Positions 30,763-40,735 of a stretch of DNA of 64,000 nt are shown piece after piece. The stretch covers positions 434,001-498,000 of the forward strand of contig JBAIAC010000260.1 of NCBI GenBank assembly GCA_037349315.1, given 5' to 3'. The position numbers and the translations under genes are program-made. Numbering within the stretch: the first letter of the stretch is position 1; each line of letters starts with the position of its first letter. Source of the DNA: Chelydra serpentina. Its lineage: Eukaryota; Chordata; Testudines; Chelydridae. The notes under the pieces were generated by a model. That model did not search any database. It saw only the letters and a program-made list of their open reading frames with translations, and was not told the DNA's origin.

Positions 30763-30834
30763 GGGGGTATAGCTCAGTGGCAGAATGTTTGACTGCAGAT
30801 CAAGTGGTCCTTGGTTCAAGTCCAAGTGCCCCCT
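30763..30834 (+). tRNA. tRNA-Cys (GCA)
   Basis: The only Cys gene here. The acceptor GGGGGTA pairs with TGCCCCC. The stem TTTGA/TCAAG encloses CTGCAGA, anticodon GCA, reading TGT/TGC. The T arm CTTGG TTCAAGT CCAAG is perfect. The D arm is weakened: GCTC faces GAAT, where GAGC is usual. No T4 run close downstream. Functional status uncertain. Confidence 0.78.
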
Positions 30835-30919
30835 TAAAACCCCCATCCTTTAACAAAAATAATTGCATATCCATTTCTATTACATTCAGGAGTTCCACCA
30901 AATGGGGATGCCTGAAATA

Positions 30920-31037
30920 GGGTGACCAGACAGCAAATGTGAAAAGTCAGAACGGGGGTGGGGGTAATAGGAGCCTATATAAGAAAAAGACCCAAAAATC
31001 AGAACTGTCCCTATAAAATCAGGACATATGGTCACCC
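30920..31037. mobile_element. TA-flanked MITE (GGGTGACCAGA ends)
   Basis: Starts GGGTGACCAGAC and ends GGTCACCC, with TA on both sides. Internal CCTATATAAGAAAAAGACCC. The short inverted ends and TA duplication fit a mariner-type non-autonomous element. Other copies at 52,722 (truncated) and 62,864. Confidence 0.8.
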
Positions 31038-31663
31038 TAGACTGAAATGGATGGAAACACTCAACGTTTTCCTGTGCAAATGCATAAAAAACTGGCAAAC
31101 ACGTCCCTCAGTGCATCTATACTGTGATAAAAGCCCTGCAGCCCGGCTGGCCTGGATCGTCTGACTTGGACATCTCGGTCTCAGGTTGTGGGGCTAAAAA
31201 CTGCAGTGTGGACATTTGGCTCAGGCTGGAGCTGGACACTACAAGCCCATGTTAACTCAAGTTCTGTCAGCATAGACTCGCTACGGTTACCATGTCACTT
31301 CTGTGACTTACTTGTGCTATTCTAATAAATACACTAGACCTGTAATGGTGATAAATGACACCACCATACAAGTATATTGAAGGCGAACCCTAAGGAAATT
31401 AAGAGTTTAAATTATCCTCCACAAGGCCCCGTGTCCCACTAAAATAAATCCAACCCACAGGTCACAAGGATCAATGTCAGGATGCTGGATGGTGCTGAGA
31501 GTTTGCCTGACACCTCAGGGACACAGTGTGAGGTAGTGTCCCAGGCATCGATAGGAAAGGAGCAGAACCAGATTGACTTGGGTTGGGGAGAGAATTGAGA
31601 GTGTCTTAGGGGTCTGTATAGACGTATTGCCCTGGTTAGAAACTGTGGCTAAAACACAGGCCT
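31038..31663. other. Duplicated Ser flank
   Basis: 31,210-31,663 matches 50,395-50,821 in direct orientation (CACTAGACCTGTAATGGTG). 31,090-31,250 looks like a decayed DNA transposon with CTATACTG and CAGTGTGGAC. No gene. Confidence 0.6.
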
Positions 31664-31745
31664 CACTGTGAGCAGGATTCAAACCTCAGCAGGGGAACCC
31701 TAGTGGATTTCAACTCCAACACCTTAACCACTCGGCCACCACAGC
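31664..31745 (-). tRNA. tRNA-Ser (TGA), partly decayed
   Basis: 82 nt. The acceptor GCTGTGG pairs with TCACAGT with two wobbles. The loop GTTGAAA gives TGA, reading TCA. G32 is unusual. The T stem TGAGG/CCTGC has two mismatches and the anticodon stem one. The duplicate at 50,822 is intact, so this copy has decayed since. Confidence 0.65.
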
Positions 31746-32106
31746 TGTGAGCACAGTAATGTGCCAATGCCAGAGAAACTGGTAAATAATCCCAATGCCT
31801 GGGCTTGAAACTGAAACACTCAGTCTCCCCCCGGCTCCTCCTACAGCCTTTGCCCAGTTTCCTGGGCAGAAGGTGTCACCTGGCCCCAATCCCCTCCTGG
31901 CTCAAGTTACAGGCTCAGGTATCATCCCTCAAGTGAAGCCATCCCCTGCTATCCCATCCCCAGTGCAGACAGTGCCTGTAAAACTCCCCAGCAACATTCC
32001 CAGGTCAATACTCCCCACTCCCTACTGTGTCACAAACTGCAATCATCAGCCACTAATAGCAAGGAAAAGGCTGAAGTCCATTGGCTTTCATATCAAAAAG
32101 CCATCT

Positions 32107-32273
32107 AAAGCCTGGTCTACACTGAAAGGCTGTGGACATAGCCACATCTCTCAGGGGTGTGAAAAATCCACTCCATGGAGAGAAGTAGTGAATGTGACCT
32201 GAGCCCCAGTGTAGACAGGGTTAGGTTGTCAGAAGACTACTTCCAGTGTTTGAAGTGTAGACGTAGCCTTGGA
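32107..32273. mobile_element. Short inverted-repeat DNA transposon
   Basis: AAAGCCTGGTCTACACTG on the left faces AGTGTAGACGTAGCCTT on the right, about 165 bp apart. Ends of this type (GTCTACACT/AGTGTAGAC) are common on turtle MITEs. Related ends are at 39,586-39,816 and 43,520. Confidence 0.65.
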
Positions 32274-34492
32274 CAGATTGATCCTCTATGGGAAGCAAGT
32301 CATGACGTCGATTCCAAATGTGACCCATCTGCCGGTATGTGAGAGAGCTGCTAGTATGGAGGGCTGAGCCAGCTGTCCGATCGCCTAGTTCCTGAACTGT
32401 AGCTACAGCTCTTAGTGTCCATCAGTCCAGAGACTGAGAGAAATGGAGAGTCCCAACCATTGTCATTTTAGTATCTTATTGTTCCTTTCTCTGTTTTGTG
32501 TGCTGGCCTTTCTATTGCATCAGGGTGAGACTGTATAGCTCAGTGCATGTGTGACACAAGCTCATTGGTGCCAATTGCCAAAGGGGTCACTGTTATTCAC
32601 AAGCAACTCCTGTCTCAGACCTGACAAACTCACCACACCCAATACACTGATTTTATTATATTTATCCGGGAAGCATAGCAGTGAGATCGCTACTGAAACT
32701 TGTAAATCATTGTTACTCCTAATCACTGCGAGAGGCATGTATGAGTCATATTGAAGGAGTAATGTAAGTACATGGATAATTATGCTCATATGGTACTGTC
32801 ATGAAAGTGAGTCACCCCAATCATAGGTCTTGGTGGGGACGACCCATTCAAGTGGGAGTGAATTGTCGCCCGGCCCTTGCTAGGCAGTTCGGCGATGTCT
32901 TGCTCCATTGTCAACCTTTGCACCACACCAGAAAAGCCAACGGACAACTATCAAAGACAAAGTATAGACCTGGAAACCCTGTGGCAGTGACAAGGACAAT
33001 ATGACAATGAGGAGATCGTCCTGTCTGTGAATGTAGACAAAAGACTGATTCAGTTTATAACAGGGTGGAGAGAAACTAACGACCAGTGGTGCTTCTTGAA
33101 AGGCAGGGCTCTGGCTCCTAGGGACTAGCAATCACTACACTAGCCCGTCACCTCACACTTCAATCTACCTAGATAGGGAAGGTACCTATTAAACAGTGTA
33201 GGTTGCATTGTGTGATTGTTTTGTGTGTAACTCTGTTTCCATCACTCACGTTTGTTTCGGTTTAAATCTCTCTCCCTTGTTCAATACATTTCCCTTTGTT
33301 CAGTAACGGTACTCAAGTGCTGTGTGTGACACAGGAGCAGCGGGCTACAGCACAATTGGTAACCTGGGCTACACCATTGATTTGACCACTCTTGGAAGAC
33401 AGGACACTGGGCTAGATGGACCCTTGGTCTGACCCAGTCTGGCTGTTCTTATATGTTATGTACAGGAGTGAGGCACTTACAGAGCAGAAATGGGGGAGGG
33501 GCTCTAAATTTAAATCAGTGTTAGAGCGAAATGTGTTCAAACACTGTGAGACTCGATGTACGGAAGAAATAACGAGGGATCCCCAGCTCCTTCCCCCCCA
33601 AGCCTGAGGTGGGGATTAGCTGCCAACAGCTGCGGCTGCTGCTCGGAGGGGAGCGGTATCAGCTCTCTGCCTGTGGGTGCAGCCCACCCGCTAGAAGAGA
33701 ATTGGGAACTGAGTTGGGAAAACCAGTTTCAAAGCAGGAAGCTCAGGTTTAGATTCATTTACTGATAATATTAAGTAATCCTTCCATCCTAGCATCACAA
33801 TATAAGTGCTTCAGTGTTATGGTTTTCCAGAGAGAAAACTTAACTTCTCCAAAGGGAGTTGAGAAAAACACTTTCCAGAGTCCAAGAGAGACAAGGCAGG
33901 TGAGGGTCAGAGCTTGTAGTAGAGCAGCTTCTGTTGGTGAAGGCAAGTTTTGGAGCTAACCCAGAACTCTTCTTCAGCTCTGTATAGCCCCAACGTTTGT
34001 CTCTTCCACAAACAGAAGTTAGAACATAAGAATGGCCATACTGAGCAGCACTAAGGTGGCTCCCTGTCCTCTCTGCCTCCCTTCCTCTGTGCCACACCTA
34101 GAAGTAGCTGGCATGTCCCAGCATCCACCTGAGGGGGTGTCTCCATGCGCTGCCTCTATCCCAAGTACGAACTCTGCAGCCTCCATTGGCCAGGAACTGC
34201 GGCCAATGGGAGCTGTGGGGGCAGCGTCTGCAGGCGGCAGCGCACGGAGACCCCCTGGCCCTGCTGCCGCAGGGTTGTGTGTGCTGGTCGCTTTGGGAGC
34301 TGCACTGCGCTCGGCCTTGAGGATTAAGCCTGAGCCTCCGGCATGGGTGCTGGGAGATGGGTTTCCGAGTCGCATCCAGCGCACGCTTCGGGCCTTTGCT
34401 GAAACCACTGAGGCCAAGGGGGATGCTTTTGAGATTGTAAAAAGGGGGCCCATGGGGCTCTCAGCAGGTCTTGAGGAACACAGGGTTATCGC
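32274..34492. other. tRNA-poor stretch
   Basis: The longest part of the window without a tRNA. A CR1-like fragment in reverse (GACCCAGTCTGGCTGTTC) lies at 33,393-33,462 and a short CR1-like start at 34,022. From about 34,300 the Asn block begins (GCGCTCGGCCTTGAGGATTAAG). No coding frame with a recognisable domain. Confidence 0.5.
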
Positions 34493-34566
34493 CGTCCCTG
34501 GGTGGGCTCGAACCACCAACCTTCCGGTTAACAGTCGAACGTGCTGACCCATTGCACCACAGAGAC
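34493..34566 (-). tRNA. tRNA-Asn (GTT)
   Basis: The acceptor GTCTCTG pairs with CAGGGAC (one wobble) and ends in G73. The loop CTGTTAA gives GTT, reading AAT/AAC. The T arm GGTGG TTCGAGC CCACC is canonical. The anticodon stem TTCGA/CCGGA has one mismatch. No T4 run close downstream. Confidence 0.82.
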
Positions 34567-34908
34567 ACAACTTTGCTGCCAAGGCTGCTGCCTAACAGCC
34601 TGCGCCTCTGCCTGCCAGCGCCAGCAAGTGTGGATGCTGGAGACTGGGCGCTGTAAGCAAAGAGCCAGCAGAGTGGCGTTTCGTTCATTGACGTGTCGGA
34701 GTAAAAACTCCCCTTCACTCTATTCTCAGACACACACTAGTATTAAGTGTTTGCTACTGATGGGTTTAGAAAGCATTTGTCGAGTGGAAGATGCCATCTC
34801 TGGGGGATTGTTCCCAAGACCCAGTACTTTGTGTTCAAACATCTCCCAGCTTCCTTGGCGAAAATAAGACCAAAGTTTCTTTGCAATATAGAGGACAAAG
34901 TAGCTTTT

Positions 34909-34981
34909 AACCACAGATGGGACTTGAACCCACAATCTCTGACTTCGGAAGCCAATGCCTTATCCATTAGGCCACTGGGGC
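34909..34981 (-). tRNA. tRNA-Arg body with CCG anticodon
   Basis: The body follows the Arg-CCT gene at 62,368. The loop TTCCGAA gives CCG, an Arg anticodon for CGG. The anticodon stem TTGGC/GTCAG closes with wobbles. The acceptor GCCCCAG/CTGTGGT has one mismatch and position 73 is T. May be functional, but the flanks say it derives from a CCT gene. Confidence 0.7.
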
Positions 34982-35849
34982 CCTGAAGCACAAGTGATGG
35001 AGGGATGGAAATTCCCTCTCATAATTGCACATTCCTCATATTCGCTAAGAAGCCAAATACCCCCTTTATGCGCCTTACAGAAATGTCGGCATCCACTGTC
35101 AGCGAGGCAAGTGGGCAGGTCGCTGACTGAGCTGAGCCCCACCTTTCTGCAGCCATCTTTAGAGAAGAACCCCATCCCAGAGTCACCCCTCCCTCCGTCA
35201 GCACCTCCACGGCTGTGGCTCCGAGTGGAAATAGGGTGATTAGGGGGTGAATCCATGGCTGGAAGCGGGGTCCGGTCAGCCTGTGAGGAGTAACCAGGTG
35301 GGGCAGACCCAGGGGGAGGCTGTGGGCTGCTGGTCGGTTGTTGGGATCAGAGCTCTAGATCAAAGTTACACAGCGACCTGACACCCAGGGTTACAAGGCC
35401 AACATAGCGACCCCCTTACCGGCCTCGTGAACCCCAAACCCTAGTTACTCTGGGCACTTAGGAGTCTCTGTCCCTTAATCACTTCTGGGAGCTCCCCAGC
35501 AGGCTGCGGGCGTCAGCCGCCTCCTGCCTCACAGGTGAGACTCTTGGCGCTGTGCAAGCCGCCCCCTCGCTTGCAGGCCCAGGGTAGGAAGCGGGAGGCC
35601 CGGTGCTCGCAGAAGAGGGTTTGATTAATCCACCTCTGTGTTATGGGCACAGCACAGTTCCCCGGGGTCCCTCTGCTGGCTTTTCGTAAGCAGCACCCAG
35701 CGGCCCTGGCTCCAGGCTGGTGCCTTGAGAGCTCTGGCACGGGCAGGGTGCGGTGCAGGGGGCTGGGCAGGGGCCCTGGCAAACCAGCTGCTGGGAGGCG
35801 TCTTTGAGACAGCAAATCAGTCCCTTAAGAAGCAACATGAGATTATTCC
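34982..35849. other. Spacer within inverted duplication
   Basis: Inverted match to 56,716-57,569. AAGATGGCTGCAG-type Arg flank at 35,150, then GC-rich sequence with GTGTTATGGGCACAGC near 35,637, a remnant of an iMet-like motif without a cloverleaf. No gene called. Confidence 0.55.
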
Positions 35850-35923
35850 TGTCCCTGGGTGGGCTCGAACCACCAGCCTGTCGGTTAACAGCCGAACGCG
35901 CTGACCCATTGCGCCACAGAGAC
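35850..35923 (-). tRNA. tRNA-Asn (GTT)
   Basis: The acceptor GTCTCTG/CAGGGAC closes; A73. The stem TTCGG/CCGAC has one mismatch and encloses CTGTTAA, anticodon GTT. D arm GCGCAATGGGTCAGCGC and T arm GGTGG TTCGAGC CCACC canonical. Inverted partner at 56,642. Confidence 0.87.
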
Positions 35924-36038
35924 ACACAGAAACAAAACTGCTGTTACCAAGGCTGCTCCGAGCAGCCGGCGCATCTCCCTGCCAGCGCTGGAGCTCACAG
36001 GGCGCTAGGCCGGATGCTGGAGCTGGGGCTGAAGACCC

Positions 36039-36110
36039 AGCAGTGGGGCGCAGCAGAAGTGGGCTGGGCCCGAAACCCAGTGGCTGATGGATCAAAACCA
36101 TCGTATGCTA
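36039..36110 (+). pseudogene. tRNA-iMet-like gene with CGA (Ser) anticodon
   Basis: The body is iMet: C33, stem CTGGG/CCCAG, T loop ATCAAAA. The loop is CCCGAAA, so the anticodon is CGA (reads TCG, Ser) in place of CAT. The acceptor AGCAGTG/GTATGCT has one mismatch. The 3' flank has a T5 run. The inverted partner at 56,455 has the same CGA, so the change predates the duplication. Confidence 0.78.
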
Positions 36111-36309
36111 GACCTGCACGTCTTCCTTTTTGCTCTGGGCAATCCAGCAAGGAGCAATCAGCAGAGGGCCGAGAGCCGAGGCCATGAGGCAAGAGGTGGC
36201 TGAGGCGGCGGCCGGCCAGGGAGTTAAATCAGCCCAACCCCCCGAGTCTGGCTCAATGTCACAAGGTCCCAGTGTCTCCATAGAAAACAATTTGTTAAAT
36301 CCCAGATGA

Positions 36310-36910
36310 GTGGAGTTAAATCGGTTCTCAGCCTGAGTCCTTTGCTCTTAATCCTAAGGATATTGTCCCACCATGGGGCCATTTCCCGCCTCTCTTTCAG
36401 ACAGAAGCACCATTTTCTTTGCACAGATGCAGGAACAGCAAGATCTGTCTCTGTCCCTTGTGCAAAGCAGGGGGGCAAATTCCCTGGACCCGTTCTCTTC
36501 TGCAATGGAACCAATGGACGAGCAGGGGGCCCTGGGCCCATCCAGCCCTGCCAGTGAGATGTTCCCTCCCCTTCTCCTTAGCGCTGCTGTTATTATTTCA
36601 TGGAGTGTCTGGGACGGGGGAAAAGCTGAGTTCACTCCAGGTGAAGGGAAAAAAGGACCCTGAAAATCTCAGGGCCTCGGGGAAAACCCAACTGCTGCTA
36701 CCGGGAAAACTGTGGTGCTGGAGATCTGCACGGGACAGGGACTGTGTGAACTGTCCGGGTGGGGAATGAATAACAATCTACAGCTCGATCCACCCCATTA
36801 ACCACCGACACAGGCTAATCACGCTGCAGAGAGACGGGAAACCGGGAGTGATTCTTTGCTGTTCAGCCATAGACACAGGGACCCAATTGCACCGCAGTGA
36901 ATGTGCTGGG
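36310..36910 (+). repeat. tRNA-associated spacer unit, long form
   Basis: Matches 16,206-16,815 over its full length with few differences. Followed by the Ala-type gene at 37,290. Confidence 0.75.
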
Positions 36911-37289
36911 GAAAGCTGGACTTTACAGGCCGGTGGAAATAGCAGATCCTAGAAACACCCTGGAGCTCCCCACCCCACTTCTGCCACCAGGGGCAGGAGT
37001 TGAGCTGCTCAAAGCGCCTCCCCACCACCATGACCTTCCAGCAGGGGGTGGCAGCACCCCCCCAATACAGGGGAGAGGCTGAGTGTATCTCTGCACCCTG
37101 AGTCCAGGGCACGACTCTCTCTCCCCACACAAAGAATCTATCTCTGCTGCAAAGTGACCCCAAAGAACCAGCAACCTCCAGGACAGCAGGATTGCCCTCA
37201 GAGCAGGGACTGTGTCCCCCATGCTGCTTTTAGGCTGCTGGATGCTCTGGAGGGCTCTGAGTGTAACCCAGAGCAATCCCAGCCCGTCT

Positions 37290-37361
37290 GGGGATGTAGC
37301 TCAGTGGTAAAGCGCATGCTTTGTCTGTATGAGACCCTGGGTTCAATCCCCAGCATCTCCA
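37290..37361 (+). tRNA. tRNA-Ala body with TGT (Thr) anticodon, copy 1
   Basis: Acceptor GGGGATG/CATCTCC, A73 and T arm CTGGG TTCAATC CCCAG are those of the Ala-TGC gene at 17,185, including G3:U70, the main alanine identity pair. The loop reads TTTGTCT instead of TTTGCAT, so the anticodon is TGT (reads ACA, Thr) and base 37 is C, not a purine. One D-stem pair is lost (C13-A22). The T4 terminator of the parent has become CTCTCTTC. The inverted partner at 53,769 has the same anticodon. Confidence 0.85.
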
Positions 37362-38272
37362 AGTTCTCTCTTCACCGTGCTGCTTTGCTCACGCCCAGGG
37401 GGAGGCTCCCCAGCAGTCTCCCTGCGTGAGTTACAATCCTGCTCAGTGAGGCGCAAGTGCCAATTGCAGGGAAGGTCTGTGGGGGTTTCTGCTCCTAAGT
37501 CACCTGGGTACTTTTAAGATTCCCACCCTCTGTGCTGCTTGGGACGATGGCGGATGAGGAAGGAGAAGGGTACGGGAGGGGAAGGTCCCATCTGCATAGA
37601 CTGAGAGGCCAGGAAATGGAGGGGCAGTCAGTGCTCAGAGAGGAGAGAGGTCACTGATTTACACCCCCCAGGGGACACTGTCTTTTCGAGGCGAGTGCAG
37701 CTGGCTTGGGATGGTGCTGAGGGTGGATAGAAACAAGGCTGGAGTCAATGACAGATGAGACCATAGAAGGGGAAGGGAAATTGCAGCTCCACAGAAGGTC
37801 GTGGGTGCTCAGATGCCCCAGTTATAGTCCCCTGGCCTGTCCTAGAGAGGGAAGACAAAGAGGCACCCAGCCCCCTACAGTGATCCCATGGACAAGAATC
37901 TGGTTGGGAGTGGGCTGAAGGTTCCCTCTGGACAAAGGGAGCTGAAATCCCTCAGCGTCCTGGAATTTAAGTGATGCATCAAACCCTGCCCGGGTGGTGG
38001 CTGAGGTTCATCAGCAGAAGGTTGGGCAGTAGGTCAACCCATCGGGCTGCCTCCTAGGCCAGGCTGCAGCCCAGCTTCAGGACTCAGAGGAAATGGAGCT
38101 CGCACCCCTACCTACAGGACTCCAGGCACGACCAGCCTTCTGGATCAAACGTCCCCTCTGGCGCTCAAGTCACAGCAGCGAGCCGGCAAAAGACAGGCTC
38201 CCACGTCACTGGAGAGAGCAAGATGAAGCCTTGGAACACCCAGGAGTGTTAGGTGGCAAAAGAGCTGCCCCA
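37362..38272. other. Ala 3' flank, then unique sequence
   Basis: To 37,690 it matches 17,257-17,560 (GGGACGATGGCGGATGAGG). 37,690-38,090 is unmatched. 38,100-38,272 is the Gln 3' flank shared with 51,130-51,267 (CACGTCACTGGAGAGAGC). No gene. Confidence 0.55.
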
Positions 38273-38343
38273 AGGTCCCACCGAGACCTGAACTCAGATT
38301 CCAGGATTCAAAGCCCTGAGTGCTGCCCTGACACCATGGGAGC
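38273..38343 (-). tRNA. tRNA-Gln (TTG)
   Basis: 71 nt. The acceptor GCTCCCA/TGGGACC has one mismatch (2:71). The loop CTTTGAA gives TTG, reading CAA. The T stem TGAG/CTCG is weakened and the T loop is TTCAGGT, a B-box change. The better copy is at 51,268. Confidence 0.7.
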
Positions 38344-38712
38344 AGTGGAAAGCACCCTGCACTCTTCTGACTTCCGGTGTAGAAGAGCCTGGGCGGACAA
38401 TAATTTGCCTTCCTTGCTCAAGGCCTCTCTGGCCTCTCTGGTCAGTGCTGTATTTGCTCAACAAGTCGGCACACAGCGGTTTGCTGTAGACCCAGAAGCC
38501 TTTCTTCCTCCACACTGTGAGGCCAGTGGGCGTGTGAGGAAGTCCCAGGCAATAAATGGCCCTTGGGATGATGCCCTTCAGTCCCAGGCAGTAAATGGCC
38601 CTTCCTAGGAAAGCCCAAGTCCTGAAAAGAAAAGAGTAACGTCAAGGAGGGGACTGAAGAGCTGACTCCTGATGCTCTCAGGGGACACCGCCGGGGGAAA
38701 TGATCTTCCCCA
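38344..38712. other. Gln-Lys spacer
   Basis: Shared with 51,339-51,655 and 58,504-58,795; part recurs at 2,700-2,880. Carries a small internal duplication of CCCAGGCA(A/G)TAAATGGCCC. No gene. Confidence 0.6.
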
Positions 38713-38785
38713 CACATGACCAGGGGCTTGAATCCTGGACCCTCAGATTAAAAGACTGATGTTTTACCAACTGAGCTAGCCAGGC
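38713..38785 (-). pseudogene. tRNA-Lys pseudogene (TTT)
   Basis: The loop CTTTTAA keeps TTT, but the anticodon stem TCAGT/TCTGA has a mismatch next to the loop, the D stem is broken (GGTAAAACA) and the acceptor GCCTGGC/GTCATGT has one mismatch. Confidence 0.75.
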
Positions 38786-38977
38786 TCAGGGAGTAAACGA
38801 GTAAGTTTGGTGCAGAAGAGAAACTCGCCAAGAAAAAGAGGGCAGGAAACAAGAGCTTTCTCAGCTCATTTCCCCACCCTCTGTCCTGTCCCACGTGTTT
38901 AGATGGGGGTTATCCCAGTGGCAAAAAGGGGAGCACCTCGCTGGGCAGCTAAGGGACCTGAGAAAAGTAAAACTTCA

Positions 38978-39049
38978 TCTTTCTGCCTGGTTTAAAGCCA
39001 GGGCCCTTTTGCATGTCAGGCAAATGTGATAACCAGACACTAGAGAAAC
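38978..39049 (-). pseudogene. tRNA-Val pseudogene (GAC anticodon)
   Basis: Nearly identical to 4,065-4,136: same GAC loop, same CTTTAAA T loop, same acceptor-end mismatches. The two share their array-side flank. Confidence 0.8.
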
Positions 39050-39074
39050 TCTGCCACAGGGCTCTGCCCCTCCC

Positions 39075-39269
39075 CTCAGAGAGCAACAGTGACACCGGGG
39101 GGCCACGTGGGGTAATGCACACAGCATCTCTCTCAGAGAGCAACAGTGACACCGGGTGGCCACGTGGGGTAATGCACACAGCGTCTCTCAGAGAGCAACA
39201 GAGACACCGGATGGCCACGTGGGGTAATGCACACAGCATCTCTCTCAGAGAGCAACAGTGACACCGGAT
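39075..39269 (+). repeat. 57-bp minisatellite, array 3 (about 3.4 units)
   Basis: Same unit as at 4,158. The left edge is at CCCCTCCCCTCAGAGAGC, the same point as array 1 relative to the Val pseudogene. The right edge is at GACACCGGATGGCTCACC, rejoining the Val-Phe spacer seen unbroken at 59,155-59,230. Confidence 0.92.
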
Positions 39270-40066
39270 GGCTCACCTCTCATACGGGGTGGCGAATCTG
39301 GAGAAAGTGGTGGCAGCTGTTCGAAGTGTCAGCTGATAGAGCAAAGGTCTGGAGCCTGCGCTCAGGAAGTCATCCTTACGTTGCCCTTGTGAGTCCAGCT
39401 CGAAGGGGAGCTTCTTTACCTTCCCCTCTCTGAGAAAGAGCAAGAGAAGAAAGAAAGCTCACATGGGCTGACTGGGTGCACAAGCCCACGCTGGTTTTCC
39501 CTGCTGGGGAGTGTGAAATAAGGGATTCTGCAAAGCAGAGGAGCAGGGGAAGGTTTCCTGGCAAGCTGTGTGTGTGTGAATCCTTGGCCAGGTCTGCACT
39601 ACAAAGTTATTTCAGCATCATTATATTGCTCAGGCGTGTGGAAAACACACGACGCTCCCTCGGTCGCCAGCTTTTGGCTGGTGCACACACGGCAATGCCA
39701 CGTCTGGCGACAAATCTGCCCTCTGTCGGCGACAAAATAAACCCACCTCGATGAGAGGCCTGGAGCTTTTTGCAGCAAACTGAGAGTGACAAAGTGTCAG
39801 TGTAGACGCTGCTGGTCATTATATCACCAGAACTGGCCTCTGCCAGTATCCCACAATGCCCGCCGGGAACTCCCTGCCCTGCGTTCCTGCTCCAGGGGCT
39901 GGGCCCCTCCCCTCTCATTGCTCTGGGAAGTTCTGATGGCTGAGCCTGCTGCTCTGCTCCGGCAGCAAGGAGCAAATCACTGCCGGGGGATGCTGCTCCC
40001 CGCACGGGGAACATGGAGGTACCACTGCGCTTTGAGAAAACAGCCCAGCCCTGCACACACCGAGCA
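39270..40066. other. Val-Phe spacer with a DNA-transposon insertion
   Basis: 39,290-39,535 and 40,010-40,066 match the spacer at 59,210-59,510. Between them, 39,586-39,816 has GGTCTGCACTACAAAG and GTCAGTGTAGACGCTGC ends like a MITE. The rest carries GCTGAGCCTGCTGCTCTGC. No gene. Confidence 0.55.
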
Positions 40067-40139
40067 TGCCAAGGCCTGGGATTGAACTAGAGAGCTCTAG
40101 AGCATCAGTGTAACGCTCACCTGACTGAGTTACTTCAGC
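40067..40139 (-). pseudogene. tRNA-Phe-like gene with GAT (Ile) anticodon
   Basis: Shares the GCTGAAG acceptor and CTGACTGAG D arm of the Phe copies at 13,280 and 59,508. The loop CTGATGC gives GAT, where GAA is expected. The acceptor pairs imperfectly with CCTTGGC and the D arm has AACTCAG, damaging the A box. Confidence 0.72.
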
Positions 40140-40241
40140 ACCTTTATGACTTCTTGTTTGTCTGTCCAGGTTGTTTTAGTCAGTCATGGCACACAAAAAG
40201 GATGCTGGAGACTGGGTGCTGGAGGCGATAGGTAACGACTC

Positions 40242-40313
40242 AGCAGCGTGGTGCAGTGGAAGCGTGCTGGGCCGCTAACCTAGAGATCAATGGATCGAAA
40301 CCAGCCGCTGCTA
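40242..40313 (+). pseudogene. tRNA-iMet-like gene with GCT (Ser) anticodon
   Basis: The acceptor AGCAGCG pairs perfectly with CGCTGCT; relative to AGCAGAG/CTCTGCT both bases of pair 6:67 have changed together. D arm, C33 and ATCGAAA T loop are iMet-like. The loop CCGCTAA gives GCT (reads AGC, Ser). The T stem AATGG/CCAGC has two mismatches. No sister copy in the window. Confidence 0.72.
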
Positions 40314-40369
40314 TGCATCTCCCAGCTTCCTTGGTGATAATATGACCAAGGTTTCCTTGCACTATACAG

Positions 40370-40735
40370 GGGTTGGTGGCTTCTTTCTCTTCTCACCCTG
40401 GAGTCAACTCATCTTTTTATACCAGCCTTGACCTTTTATGAACTAACAACATCCTTCACTTTTCCAGGAATAGCAGCAGCAGCAGCAGCATGAAGAAAGA
40501 GGAGAGCGAATATGTCACTGTCAGGGCTGAAGGTGCCACGTCCCCTCTGTCAGACCATTGCCACTGCAGGAGAGAAGGTTTCAATGGACGAGAGACACAG
40601 GGAGGTTTTGCTGTTCATGGATCTGTGCAAAGGAAATTGTGTCCCTGTGTGAAGCTGAGGGGGAATGAAACACCCACACGGTGGCACAAGGCCCTAAGGA
40701 ATGAGGGTGAAGGAATCAGGCTGAGAAAGGATTGA
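40370..40735 (-). repeat. tRNA-associated spacer fragment
   Basis: CTCACCCTGGAGTCAACTC, CATGAAGAAAGAGGAGAGCG and GCAAAGGAAATTGTGTC match the Ser-type spacers at 21,475-21,650 (same orientation) and 42,800-42,960 (inverted). It carries a short (CAG)n run at about 40,470. Confidence 0.65.

Larger units (their letters stand above)
34300..37690. repeat. Large inverted duplication with 53,520-58,140
   Basis: The tRNAs pair as Asn 34,493/57,987, Arg 34,909/57,570, Asn 35,850/56,642, iMet-like 36,039/56,455 and Ala 37,290/53,769, all in inverted order. The right copy is interrupted by an LTR element at 54,756-56,184. The Arg pair differs in anticodon (CCG and TCT); the others agree. Confidence 0.85.

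Noticed and set aside
35630..35660. iMet-like motif GTGTTATGGGCACAGC
   Set aside because: Short resemblance only, no cloverleaf, mirrored at 56,915 without improvement.
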